A stretch of 12,705 bases of DNA, from assembly GCA_025928535.1 (NCBI GenBank), contig JAICJJ010000024.1, positions 1 to 12,705 of the forward strand, read 5' to 3'. Within the stretch, counting starts at the first letter, position 1. Each line of letters opens with the position of its first letter. The notes under the pieces were generated by a model, which saw nothing but the letters and a program-made list of their open reading frames with translations, was not told the DNA's origin and did not search any database. The translations under genes were made by a program, and so were the position numbers. This document shows, one piece after another, positions 1 to 6,715 of the stretch. Source of the DNA: Thermomicrobiales bacterium (GTDB taxonomy: Bacteria; Chloroflexota; Chloroflexia; Thermomicrobiales; UBA6265).

Positions 1-15
1 AAACTTTGACCCGCA

Positions 16-27
16 CCTGACGTCAGG
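16..27. promoter_or_regulatory. 12-bp perfect palindrome, possible operator
   Basis: CCTGACGTCAGG reads the same on both strands over all 12 bases. It ends 7 bases before the -35 hexamer at 35-40, where an activator or repressor dimer could contact the promoter. Nothing in the sequence identifies the binding protein. The FCD-domain regulator encoded at 7536-8300 is the only candidate in the window. The palindrome is seen directly; the operator role is inference. Confidence 0.4.
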
Positions 28-34
28 AATCCTA

Positions 35-63
35 TTGACAGCCGTCACGTTCCCCTCTAGACT
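35..63 (+). promoter_or_regulatory. Sigma-70-type promoter of the Dpp-like operon
   Basis: A perfect -35 hexamer TTGACA lies at 35-40. It is followed by a 17-base spacer and TAGACT at 58-63, which matches four of six positions of TATAAT. The expected start of transcription is near base 70, giving a leader of about 60 bases before the ATG at 131. The surrounding DNA is less GC-rich than the genes. This is the only convincing promoter in the window, and it would serve the operon beginning with the solute-binding protein. Confidence 0.6.
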
Positions 64-68
64 CCTGA

Positions 69-81
69 TCATCAGTGATGA
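69..81. promoter_or_regulatory. Dyad at the expected transcription start, possible operator
   Basis: TCATCAGTGATGA is a perfect inverted repeat with six-base arms around a central G. It covers the predicted transcription start just downstream of the -10 box at 58-63. A repressor bound here would block initiation. It differs in sequence from the palindrome at 16-27, so the two may bind different proteins. The dyad is seen directly; the function is inferred from position. Confidence 0.4.
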
Positions 82-117
82 GGATCACAAAAACAGTCGG
101 GTCCGCGAAGCGCGCGC

Positions 118-125
118 AGGAGGTG
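118..125 (+). promoter_or_regulatory. Strong ribosome binding site that fixes the first gene's start
   Basis: AGGAGGTG is a near-perfect complement to the 16S rRNA 3' end and stands 5 bases before the ATG at 131. The reading frame is open further upstream to a TTG at 35, but that TTG is part of the -35 hexamer. The ATG at 131 is therefore chosen as the start. Confidence 0.85.
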
Positions 126-130
126 GTTCG

Positions 131-1813
131 ATGGTCGGTCGATCGCCGTTCGCCAAGCATCCTGTCAATCGCCGGACGTTGTTGCGCACGGCCGCCGGGC
201 TCGGCCTGGCGGCCTCAGCCGGATCGGCGCTCTCCGGCAAGGCGCCGGCGCGCGGCGCGGCCGCGGCTCCGGCCCGCGCCCAATCGTCGGACAGCCTGCT
301 CGTCGCCGCGCGCAACACGGCGCCTTCGCTCGATCATGACTTTGCGATCAGCCAGGAAGGACACTGGGCGCGCGGGCTGGTCGAAGAAAAGTTGCTGAAG
401 TATGCGCTCAAGGAAACCGAGCCGGGATCAGGGTTCTTCCAGGAAGATTTCACGAAGATCGAGCCCTATCTGGCGGAAGACTACAGCGTGTCGCCGGACG
501 GCCGCACGATCACCTTCAAACTCCACAAGGACATCACGACGCCGGCGGGGAACCGATTCACTGCCGACGACATCCTCTGGAACATCCAGCGCAGTTACGC
601 GCTGAAGGGCGTCAACCTCACCTATTACGACAAGATGCTCCATCTTTCCGGCGGGGCAAACGGCGTCAAGAAAATCGACGATCAGACCTTTTCGATCACG
701 CTCGACAATCCCCAGCCGCTGATCGATCGCATCTGGATCAATAACGACATCGGCTGGTACGACGCGACCGCGGCCAAGCAGCACGCGAACGACAAGGACC
801 CTTGGGCGACCGCATTCCTCTCCAGCAATTCGGCCGGGACGGGGCCGTACAAGGTGACCCAGTGGGCTCCCGGGAATCAGGTCGTCTTCGAAGCCTTCGA
901 CGGGTACTACGGGCAGGCGCCGCAACTGAAGACCGTGACGCAGCGCGAAGTGCCGTCATCAGCCTCGCGCGTGGCGCTCGTGCAGCAAGGCGCGGTCGAC
1001 ATCGCGGAACGGCTCACGCCGCGTGACCGGCAAGCGCTGAGCGCGGCGTCCGGCGTCGCCCTTCCCGGCGTGAAGGGCAGCAATCTCGACATTCACATCG
1101 GCCTCAACGTCAGCAAGGCGCCGTTCACCGACAAGCGCGTGCGGCAGGCGTTGAACTACGCCATCAACCAGAAAGAGATCATCGATTCGATCTTCCTCGG
1201 CGACGCCGTGCCGCAAGTGAGCCTCGTGCCGGCCGTCTATCCCGGCCATCACGGCGACAATTTTCCCTATCACTACGATCCCGAACGCGCGAAGTCTCTT
1301 TTGTCCGAGGCCGGGCTCGGCGACGGGTTCAAATCGCAACTCTTCTTTGAAACCGACAACACGATCGCCGAACAACTGGCCGTCCTGACGAAGACGCGGT
1401 TCAAGGACATCGGCGTTGACATCGAACTCGTCAAGATTCCGCCGGCGACCTTCTGGGATCGCATCTGGAAGCACGAATTCTCGATGATCGCCGCCGAATT
1501 CAATGCGATCGTGCCGGATCCCGGCTATTGCCTGGCGCTTTTCGCCCGGACCGGCTCGTTCGTCAACTGGATGAACTACAGCAATCCCCAGGTCGATGCA
1601 TTGATCGACAAGGGGTTCACCTTCAAGGACGCGCTCGATCCGGCGCGTCTCGATCTCTTGGCGCAGGCCCAGCGGATCGTGGTCGATGACGCGGTGCGCG
1701 TGTTCGGCGTCGAGCAGGCATGGATTCTCCCGCAGCGGACGACCGTCCACGGCAGCCAGTGGCTGACCGCGGAGATTTACCGACCGCAGTGGATGACCAA
1801 GTCCGGCCAATAG
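131..1813 (+). CDS. ABC transporter solute-binding protein, family 5 (peptide/nickel type), Tat-exported
   Basis: The predicted protein has 560 residues and is the extracytoplasmic receptor of the Dpp/Opp-like importer encoded just downstream. Residues 13-19 (NRRTLLR) form a twin-arginine motif, followed by an Ala/Gly-rich hydrophobic stretch and a likely cleavage after ARA at 48-50. No lipobox cysteine is present, so the mature protein is probably soluble in the periplasm or wall zone. Family-5 hallmarks are visible: early receptor blocks such as GRTITFKLHKD and FTADDILWNI, then FTDKRVRQALNYAIN, and YDPERAKSLLSEAGL. Length is normal for the family. Family-5 receptors bind peptides, nickel, opines, glutathione or other small solutes, so the substrate cannot be named. 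The start at ATG 131 is supported by a strong Shine-Dalgarno, and the promoter at 35-63 lies immediately upstream. A large hairpin separates it from the permease gene, which suggests higher expression of this gene. Confidence 0.93.
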   Translation: MVGRSPFAKHPVNRRTLLRTAAGLGLAASAGSALSGKAPARGAAAAPARAQSSDSLLVAARNTAPSLDHDFAISQEGHWARGLVEEKLLKYALKETEPGSGFFQEDFTKIEPYLAEDYSVSPDGRTITFKLHKDITTPAGNRFTADDILWNIQRSYALKGVNLTYYDKMLHLSGGANGVKKIDDQTFSITLDNPQPLIDRIWINNDIGWYDATAAKQHANDKDPWATAFLSSNSAGTGPYKVTQWAPGNQVVFEAFDGYYGQAPQLKTVTQREVPSSASRVALVQQGAVDIAERLTPRDRQALSAASGVALPGVKGSNLDIHIGLNVSKAPFTDKRVRQALNYAINQKEIIDSIFLGDAVPQVSLVPAVYPGHHGDNFPYHYDPERAKSLLSEAGLGDGFKSQLFFETDNTIAEQLAVLTKTRFKDIGVDIELVKIPPATFWDRIWKHEFSMIAAEFNAIVPDPGYCLALFARTGSFVNWMNYSNPQVDALIDKGFTFKDALDPARLDLLAQAQRIVVDDAVRVFGVEQAWILPQRTTVHGSQWLTAEIYRPQWMTKSGQ

Positions 1814-1843
1814 GCGGCGGCCGGACCCGCGCGATCGATGGCT

Positions 1844-1891
1844 GCGCCCCGGGAACGCGGGATGATCGCCCGCTCCGCGTTCCCGGGCCGC
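1844..1891 (+). promoter_or_regulatory. Intercistronic hairpin between binding protein and permease genes
   Basis: CCCGGGAACGCGG at 1848-1860 is the exact reverse complement of CCGCGTTCCCGGG at 1875-1887, giving a 13-bp stem with a 14-base loop. One C-C mismatch (1847/1888) and three more pairs extend the stem to 1844 and 1891. No T-run follows, so this is not a standard intrinsic terminator. Its place, after the binding-protein stop and before the first permease start, is typical of structures that protect the upstream mRNA or let only part of transcription through. Confidence 0.7.
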
Positions 1892-1910
1892 GCTCGGCTC
1901 GGACAACGTG

Positions 1911-2921
1911 ATGACGGTCGTCTACTACACCCTCAAACGGTTGTTGATGCTCGGCCCGCAGTTGCTCGCCATCTCGCTCGTCACGTTTTTCCTGATTCGA
2001 CTGATTCCGGGAAACCCGGCCGCCGTCATCGCTGGCCCGCTGGCGACGCCGGAAACGCTGGCGGGGATCGAGGCGCGGCTCGGCCTCGACAAGCCGATCA
2101 CGACCCAATACGTCATCTTTCTCCAGAACTCGTTGCACGGCGATTTCGGCACATCCTGGTACACCAGCCAGCCCGTACTCCAGGATCTGCTCGTGCGGGC
2201 GCCGGCGACGCTGGAGCTGATCACCTGGTCGTTGCTGCTAGCGGCCCTGATCGGCATTCCGCTCGGCCTCGCCTCGGCGCTGCGGCCGCATTCGTTCCTG
2301 AGCCGGGCGACGCACGCCTATGGTCTCCTCGGCGGGGCGTTTCCCGACTTTTTCTTCGCGCTGCTCTTCATTTACGTGCTTTTTTTCAAACTCAACCTGC
2401 TGCCCGCCCCAATGGGCCGATTGCCGGCCAACGCCGTCGCGCCGCCGCACGTCACCGGCTTCTACCTCTTCGACAGCGCCGTCAATGGCGACTGGGCGAC
2501 CTTTCGCGCGGCGGCATTGCAACTGATCATGCCGGTCGGCACGCTGGCGTTCGTCGCTGCCGGGGCCATCGTCAAGATGACCAACGCCACGGTCAGGGAT
2601 GTGCTCGACGCGCGGTTCATGGCGCACTGCCGCGCGCTCGGCATGACGTCGCCCCAGATCGCCCGCTATGCCTTGCGGAACTCCCTTTCCCCGGTCGTGA
2701 CGGTCATTGCCAACACCTACAGTTACGCGCTCGGGGGCGCCGTGCTGATCGAAACCGTCTTCGCCTGGGGCGGGATGGGGCAATACGCGGTCCAGTCGGT
2801 GCTGCAGGCGGACTATGCGCCGCTCCAGGCGTTCGTGCTCTTCGTCGCCGCCTTCAATCTGCTGATCTACCTGGCGGTCGATTTGATCTACCTGCTCATC
2901 GATCCGCGCGTTTCGTATTAG
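1911..2921 (+). CDS. ABC transporter permease, DppB/OppB-like
   Basis: The predicted protein has 336 residues and is one of two membrane subunits of the importer. The N-terminus is diagnostic of the DppB type: a basic start, a first membrane helix at about 9-32, then LIPGNPA and a periplasmic segment with GLDKPITTQY and LHGDFGTS at about 58-82. Further helices follow at about 101-123, 135-160, 204-223, 262-283 and 305-331. The cytoplasmic coupling loop that touches the ATPases is at about 235-261 (MAHCRALGMTSPQIARYALRN). The C-terminus ends IDPRVSY, as usual. A GTG at 1908 directly precedes the ATG at 1911; neither has a clear Shine-Dalgarno, so the start is uncertain by one codon. Weak translation start and the hairpin upstream both point to lower output than the binding protein. 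The partner permease is not next door but follows the hydrolase gene. Confidence 0.93.
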   Translation: MTVVYYTLKRLLMLGPQLLAISLVTFFLIRLIPGNPAAVIAGPLATPETLAGIEARLGLDKPITTQYVIFLQNSLHGDFGTSWYTSQPVLQDLLVRAPATLELITWSLLLAALIGIPLGLASALRPHSFLSRATHAYGLLGGAFPDFFFALLFIYVLFFKLNLLPAPMGRLPANAVAPPHVTGFYLFDSAVNGDWATFRAAALQLIMPVGTLAFVAAGAIVKMTNATVRDVLDARFMAHCRALGMTSPQIARYALRNSLSPVVTVIANTYSYALGGAVLIETVFAWGGMGQYAVQSVLQADYAPLQAFVLFVAAFNLLIYLAVDLIYLLIDPRVSY

Positions 2922-3067
2922 GCGTGGCGGACGGCGATGCGATGGCGCGCAACCGGGACGGCCGGATCGAGCGAAAACGTCGCGCCGTCAGCAAGAACGG
3001 AGGGGGCGTCGGCAATTCAGCGAATCTGCGCGCCGATGGACGGGCGATTGGAGAAAGAGGTCAGCGG

Positions 3068-3763
3068 ATGACGACAACGGCGAACACGGCCCGCCATGGG
3101 CTTGAAAACTCCGAACTCCACGATTTCTACGACAAGCGCGGCTTTTCGGGCCGGGTCGGTTGCGGGGAGCGGCCGGCCGTCGTCGTGATCGATCTCGCTC
3201 GGGCATGGACCGTGCCCTATCCGGCGTCCCCGCTCGGGTCCGACCTGAGCGGTGTGATCGACCAGACCAACCGCATTCTCGAGGTCGCGCGCGCGATCCC
3301 GATCCCGATCTTTTTCACCACGATGGAGTTCGACCCGGATGGGAGCGACATTGGGAGCGTGGTCGCGCGCAAGACGCCGCATCTCTGGACGCTCGCGCGC
3401 GGTTCCGAGTGGACCGCGCTCGATCCGCGGCTGAACCGGCTGCCGGGCGAGGTGCTGATTCCGAAGCAGCGCGCCTCCGCCTTTTTCGGGACGTCGCTGT
3501 TGAGCCAGTTGATCGCCCACAACGTCGATACCCTCATCGTCACCGGCTGCAGCACGAGCGGCTGCGTGCGCGCGACCGCGCAAACCGGGTTCGACAACAA
3601 CTTCCACGTCGTCGTGCCGCGCGAGGCGGTGGGCGATCGCTCCCCCTCGGCGCACGAAGCCAATCTGTTCGACATCGACGCGCGCATGGGCGATGTCCTG
3701 GCGACGGACGACGTGCTGGCGTACCTCGCGCGGATTCGCGACGGCGCTCTGGCGATCCGGTAG
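3068..3763 (+). CDS. Isochorismatase-superfamily cysteine hydrolase, N-carbamoylsarcosine amidase-like
   Basis: The predicted protein has 231 residues and is probably a cytoplasmic amidohydrolase. The superfamily triad Asp-Lys-Cys is visible: D42 in VVVIDLARAW, K133 in LIPKQRASAFFGT and C166 in TGCSTSGCVRAT. The IDLARAWT context, RASAF-GT block and TGCSTSGCVR block resemble creatinine-pathway N-carbamoylsarcosine amidohydrolase as I remember it, more than isochorismatase or nicotinamidase. That enzyme cleaves N-carbamoylsarcosine to sarcosine, CO2 and ammonia. Relatives act on ureidoacrylate, biuret or maleamate, so the substrate is only narrowed to a small amide or N-carbamoyl compound. The start at ATG 3068 follows AAGAGG at 3055-3060 and leaves a normal lead-in before the first strand; an in-frame ATG at 2942 would add 42 basic residues without a Shine-Dalgarno. 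The gene sits between two permease genes of one importer, implying that it processes the imported solute. Confidence 0.88.
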   Translation: MTTTANTARHGLENSELHDFYDKRGFSGRVGCGERPAVVVIDLARAWTVPYPASPLGSDLSGVIDQTNRILEVARAIPIPIFFTTMEFDPDGSDIGSVVARKTPHLWTLARGSEWTALDPRLNRLPGEVLIPKQRASAFFGTSLLSQLIAHNVDTLIVTGCSTSGCVRATAQTGFDNNFHVVVPREAVGDRSPSAHEANLFDIDARMGDVLATDDVLAYLARIRDGALAIR

Positions 3764-3826
3764 GCGGCGTGGCGCGAACGCGCGGACGTGTGCGGATCGA
3801 TCGCGCGGCTCGTCGAGTGGAATGCT

Positions 3827-3834
3827 GAGGAGGA
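3827..3834 (+). promoter_or_regulatory. Ribosome binding site deciding the GTG start of the second permease
   Basis: GAGGAGGA ends 8 bases before the GTG at 3843, an ideal spacing. The nearby in-frame ATG at 3822 lies upstream of this site and has no Shine-Dalgarno of its own, so GTG 3843 is preferred for the permease gene. Confidence 0.7.
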
Positions 3835-3842
3835 TCGACGGC

Positions 3843-4748
3843 GTGTCTGCGACAGCGCCCGCGCATCCAATTCCGATCTCGCTGGGCCGGCGGCGCGAGG
3901 CGTTCTCTGACGGAGCGCGCCACTTCTGGCGCTACCTCCGCCTGCATCCGGCGGCGTTGGCGGCCTTTGCCATCATGGGGATCGAGTTGCTCGTCACCAT
4001 CTTCGCCCCCGTGATCGCCCCCTACGATCCGGAGGAAGCCAACCCGCTCGCGGTGCTGGAAGCGCCGACTCAAGCGCATCTGATGGGTACCGACGACTCC
4101 GGGCTCGATGTCTTCTCCCGGATCATCTACGCCGGACGGATCGATCTCACGATTGCGGTCGCCGGCGTGGGCCTCGGCATGCTGATCGGGATTCCCGCTG
4201 GCGCGTTGGTCGGCTATTACCGGGGGGTCGCGCCGGACCTCTTCATGCGCCTGATGGAGTTCCTGCAATCGTTTCCGATCTTCATCACCGCCATGGCGCT
4301 GGTCGCCGTGACCGGCAATCGGATCGAGAACATCATCTATGTCATGGCCTTTTTGAACCTGCCGATCTTCGTTCGGCTGGTTCGAGGCGAGGTGTTGTCG
4401 CTGCGAGGGGAAGAATATGTCGAGGCCGCGCTCTGTTCCGGCAATTCCAAATTGCGCCTCGTGTTGCGCCACGTGCTGCCGAACTCCATTTCCTCGTCGC
4501 TCGTCCAGGCGTCGGTCAGCATGGGCGTCGCCATCCTCTTGACGGCCGGCCTCAGTTTCATCGGCGCTGGCGTTCAGAGCCCGACGCCTGAATGGGGCGT
4601 GATGATGTCCTCCGGGGCGCGCAACATGATCCTCGGCTACTGGTGGGTGTCGCTCTTTCCCGGCATCGCGATCGGCATCGTCGTCTGGAGCCTCGCCGTT
4701 ATCGGCGACAGTCTCTCCGAACTGCTCGACCCGGCGCGGAGGGCGTGA
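3843..4748 (+). CDS. ABC transporter permease, DppC/OppC-like
   Basis: The predicted protein has 301 residues and is the second membrane subunit of the importer. DppC features are clear: a cytoplasmic N-terminal tail, a first helix at about 37-60 ending in APVIAPYDP, then the periplasmic HLMGTDDSGLDVFSRIIYAG block at about 79-98. Helices follow at about 101-125, 143-157, 162-178, 217-241 and 268-290. The coupling loop EEYVEAALCSGNSKLRLVLRH, then VLPN, at about 190-214 keeps the EAA and Gly positions that dock on the ATPases. The start is GTG 3843, chosen for its Shine-Dalgarno. The first ATPase gene begins one base after this stop codon, so the two are probably translationally coupled. The gap from the hydrolase is about 80 bases and shows no terminator. 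Confidence 0.92.
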   Translation: MSATAPAHPIPISLGRRREAFSDGARHFWRYLRLHPAALAAFAIMGIELLVTIFAPVIAPYDPEEANPLAVLEAPTQAHLMGTDDSGLDVFSRIIYAGRIDLTIAVAGVGLGMLIGIPAGALVGYYRGVAPDLFMRLMEFLQSFPIFITAMALVAVTGNRIENIIYVMAFLNLPIFVRLVRGEVLSLRGEEYVEAALCSGNSKLRLVLRHVLPNSISSSLVQASVSMGVAILLTAGLSFIGAGVQSPTPEWGVMMSSGARNMILGYWWVSLFPGIAIGIVVWSLAVIGDSLSELLDPARRA

Positions 4749-4749
4749 G

Positions 4750-5745
4750 ATGACGGATGACGTCCTGCTGCGGGTGCGCGATGTGAAGACGCAGTTCTTT
4801 ACGTCGCGCGGCGTCTCCAGCGTGCTCAACGGTCTCGATTTCGAACTCCGGCGGGGCGAGATGCTCGGCCTGATCGGCGAGACGGGCTCGGGGAAATCGG
4901 TGGCGGCCAGATCGATCATCAACGCGGTCGAACCGCCGGGACGCATCGTCGCCGGCAAAGTGTTGTTCGCGGGCCGAGACCTCCTGCGGATGCCGGAACC
5001 CGCGCTGCGCGAGATTCGGGGCCGCGACATCGCGTTGATCGTCGGCGATCCCCGGCGCCATCTCAATCCGCTGACGACGGTCGGCGAGCAGGTCGCCAAC
5101 GTGCTGCTGGCCCATCACCCGCTGATCGGCAAGCGCGAGGCGTTCAACCGCGCGGTCGAGATGCTTCGCGACGCCGGCTTGCAAGACGCCGAAGCGCGCG
5201 CCCGCTCCTATCCGCACCAATTGAGCGGCGGCATGGCGCAACGGGTGCTGATCGCGATGGCGCTGATCGGCGCTCCAACCATCGTGCTCTCCGATGACGC
5301 GACGTCCAGTCTCGACGTGACGATCCAGCGTCAGGTGCTCGACATCATGAAAGCGCTCATTCAGAAGCAGAATTCGGCGGCGATCATCATCACCCACGAC
5401 CTCGGCGTCGTCGCCCACTACTGCGAGCGCGTCGCGCTGATGTATGCGGGTCGCATCGTCGAAGAAGCTCCAGTCCGCACGTTCTTTGCGAACCCCGTCC
5501 ATCCCTATGCGGTCAGCCTCCTCGCTTCGGTGCGCACGCACGCGGAGCCGTCGGCTGGGCCTTCCCTGGCCGGCGTCCGCGCCAACCCGCTGCGCCTGCC
5601 GAGCGGCTGCCCGCTCCATCCGAGTTGCCCGCTGGCCGTGCCGTCGTGCGCCGCCGAAGCGCCAGAGCTCGTGGCGATCGCGTCCGATCACTTCGTTCGC
5701 TGCCCGGTGGCGGCGGGAGGCCGAATCCGTGTCGGAGCTGCTTAG
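4750..5745 (+). CDS. ABC transporter ATP-binding protein, DppD/OppD-like, with altered Q-loop and Walker B
   Basis: The predicted protein has 331 residues and is one of two ATPases driving the importer. Walker A is intact (GETGSGKS, 43-50), as are the signature (LSGGM, 158-162) and switch histidine H216. Two key positions differ from the family. The Q-loop usually reads FQDP but here reads VGDP, with Gly99 in place of Gln. Walker B usually ends DEPT but here reads DDAT (182-185), with Asp183 in place of the catalytic Glu. This predicts weak hydrolysis at the site built from this subunit's Walker motifs. The C-terminal extension has C287, C293, C300 and C318, the spacing linked to the oligopeptide-ATPase C-terminal domain and, in some members, to an iron-sulfur cluster. 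GGAGGG at 4738-4743 serves the ATG at 4750. The gene overlaps the next ATPase by 17 bases. Confidence 0.93.
   Translation: MTDDVLLRVRDVKTQFFTSRGVSSVLNGLDFELRRGEMLGLIGETGSGKSVAARSIINAVEPPGRIVAGKVLFAGRDLLRMPEPALREIRGRDIALIVGDPRRHLNPLTTVGEQVANVLLAHHPLIGKREAFNRAVEMLRDAGLQDAEARARSYPHQLSGGMAQRVLIAMALIGAPTIVLSDDATSSLDVTIQRQVLDIMKALIQKQNSAAIIITHDLGVVAHYCERVALMYAGRIVEEAPVRTFFANPVHPYAVSLLASVRTHAEPSAGPSLAGVRANPLRLPSGCPLHPSCPLAVPSCAAEAPELVAIASDHFVRCPVAAGGRIRVGAA
5715..5720 (+). promoter_or_regulatory. Ribosome binding site inside the first ATPase gene, setting the GTG start of the second
   Basis: GGGAGG stands 8 bases before GTG 5729. It lies inside the end of the preceding ATPase gene, so translation of the second ATPase is likely to be coupled to the first. 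The frame is open much further upstream, but that part lies inside the preceding gene and has no family similarity. Confidence 0.7.
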
Positions 5746-6685
5746 CGTCGACCGCCTCGTCAAGCGATTTCCGGTCAAGGGCGGCTCGGTCTGGGCGGTG
5801 AGCGGCGCCTCGTTCGCGGTTGGCCGGGGAGAAACGCTGGGGCTGGTCGGCGAGAGCGGGTCCGGCAAGACCACGGTCGGGCGATGCGTGCTGCGGCTGA
5901 TCGAGCCCGACGCTGGCACGATCGTCTTCAAGGGCGACGACATCACGCACATCGGCGATGCGGCGCTGCGCCGGCTGCGGCCGAAGATGCAAATGGTCTT
6001 TCAGCACCCGTTCCGCTCGTTGGATCCGCGGATGAGCGTCGAAGCGATCATCGCCGAGCCGCTGCTGCTGGAAGGCCGGCTCAGCCGGAAGCAAATCCGG
6101 CAGAAGATCGTCGACGTGCTGCTTCAGGTCCGGCTGGATGAATCCTATCTTCACCTGTACCCGCATCAATTGAGCACCGGGGAGCAGCAGCGGGTGGGAA
6201 TCGGGCGAGCGATCGCGACCGACCCCGACTTCATCGTGCTGGACGAGCCGGTTTCGGCGCTCGACATCACGATTCGGGGCGAGATCCTGCGGTTGTTGAA
6301 ATCGCTGCAGAACGATTTCGGTTTTTCCTATCTGTACATCTCGCACGACCTCTCCAGTGTCGAGCATCTTTGCCACCGCGTGGCGGTGATGTATCTCAGC
6401 GCCATCGTCGAGACCGGCAGCGTCGAGGAAATCTTTCATCGGCCGAAGCATCCGTACACGAAAGCGTTGCTCGCGTCCTATCTTCCCCCCGATCCCTTCG
6501 CCGCACGCTCGTCCTATGTGTTGCACGGAGAGATTCCGAGCGCGATCGATCTGCCGGCGGGCTGCTTTCTCTCGTCGCGCTGCCCGGCCGCCGTCCCGGC
6601 CTGCGCCCAAACTCGACAGCACCTTGCGGGCATCGGCGCGAGCCGTGAGGTCGCGTGCTGGCGAGCCGTCGCTGGCGAAATCTGA
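5729..6685 (+). CDS. ABC transporter ATP-binding protein, DppF/OppF-like, with altered signature motif
   Basis: The predicted protein has 318 residues and is the second ATPase of the importer. Walker A (GESGSGKT, 41-48), Q-loop Q92 in VFQHP, Walker B LDEP with D172 and E173, and switch histidine H206 are all canonical. The signature reads LSTGE (148-152) where the family norm is SGGQ, so the glycine after serine is replaced by threonine. This complements the changes in the first ATPase: both defects fall in the same composite ATP site, while the other site keeps normal motifs. C-terminal cysteines C279, C285, C292 and C310 have the same spacing as in the first ATPase. The GTG start is set by GGGAGG at 5715-5720. 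The SDR gene begins 30 bases downstream with no terminator between, so the operon probably continues. Confidence 0.93.
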   Translation: MSELLSVDRLVKRFPVKGGSVWAVSGASFAVGRGETLGLVGESGSGKTTVGRCVLRLIEPDAGTIVFKGDDITHIGDAALRRLRPKMQMVFQHPFRSLDPRMSVEAIIAEPLLLEGRLSRKQIRQKIVDVLLQVRLDESYLHLYPHQLSTGEQQRVGIGRAIATDPDFIVLDEPVSALDITIRGEILRLLKSLQNDFGFSYLYISHDLSSVEHLCHRVAVMYLSAIVETGSVEEIFHRPKHPYTKALLASYLPPDPFAARSSYVLHGEIPSAIDLPAGCFLSSRCPAAVPACAQTRQHLAGIGASREVACWRAVAGEI

Positions 6686-6715
6686 GCCGATCGACTGGAG
6701 ACGAAGGGAGCGCGG

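Noticed and set aside
2930..2989. GACGGCG (2930-2936) and GACGGC (2957-2962) could both pair with CGCCGTC (2983-2989), suggesting a switch before the hydrolase gene
   Set aside because: Arms are short, loops are long, and such matches are common in GC-rich DNA. There is no other riboswitch-like feature in the gap.
1838..3067. Upstream extension of the hydrolase reading frame through permease B, as a possible fusion protein
   Set aside because: The frame is open by chance through the permease gene; its translation there is Arg/Ala-rich shadow sequence, and a proper Shine-Dalgarno and start exist at 3068.
3540..5099. Minus-strand open frame of 519 codons opposite the hydrolase, permease C and ATPase genes
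   Set aside because: Spans three real genes on the other strand and shows no family motif.
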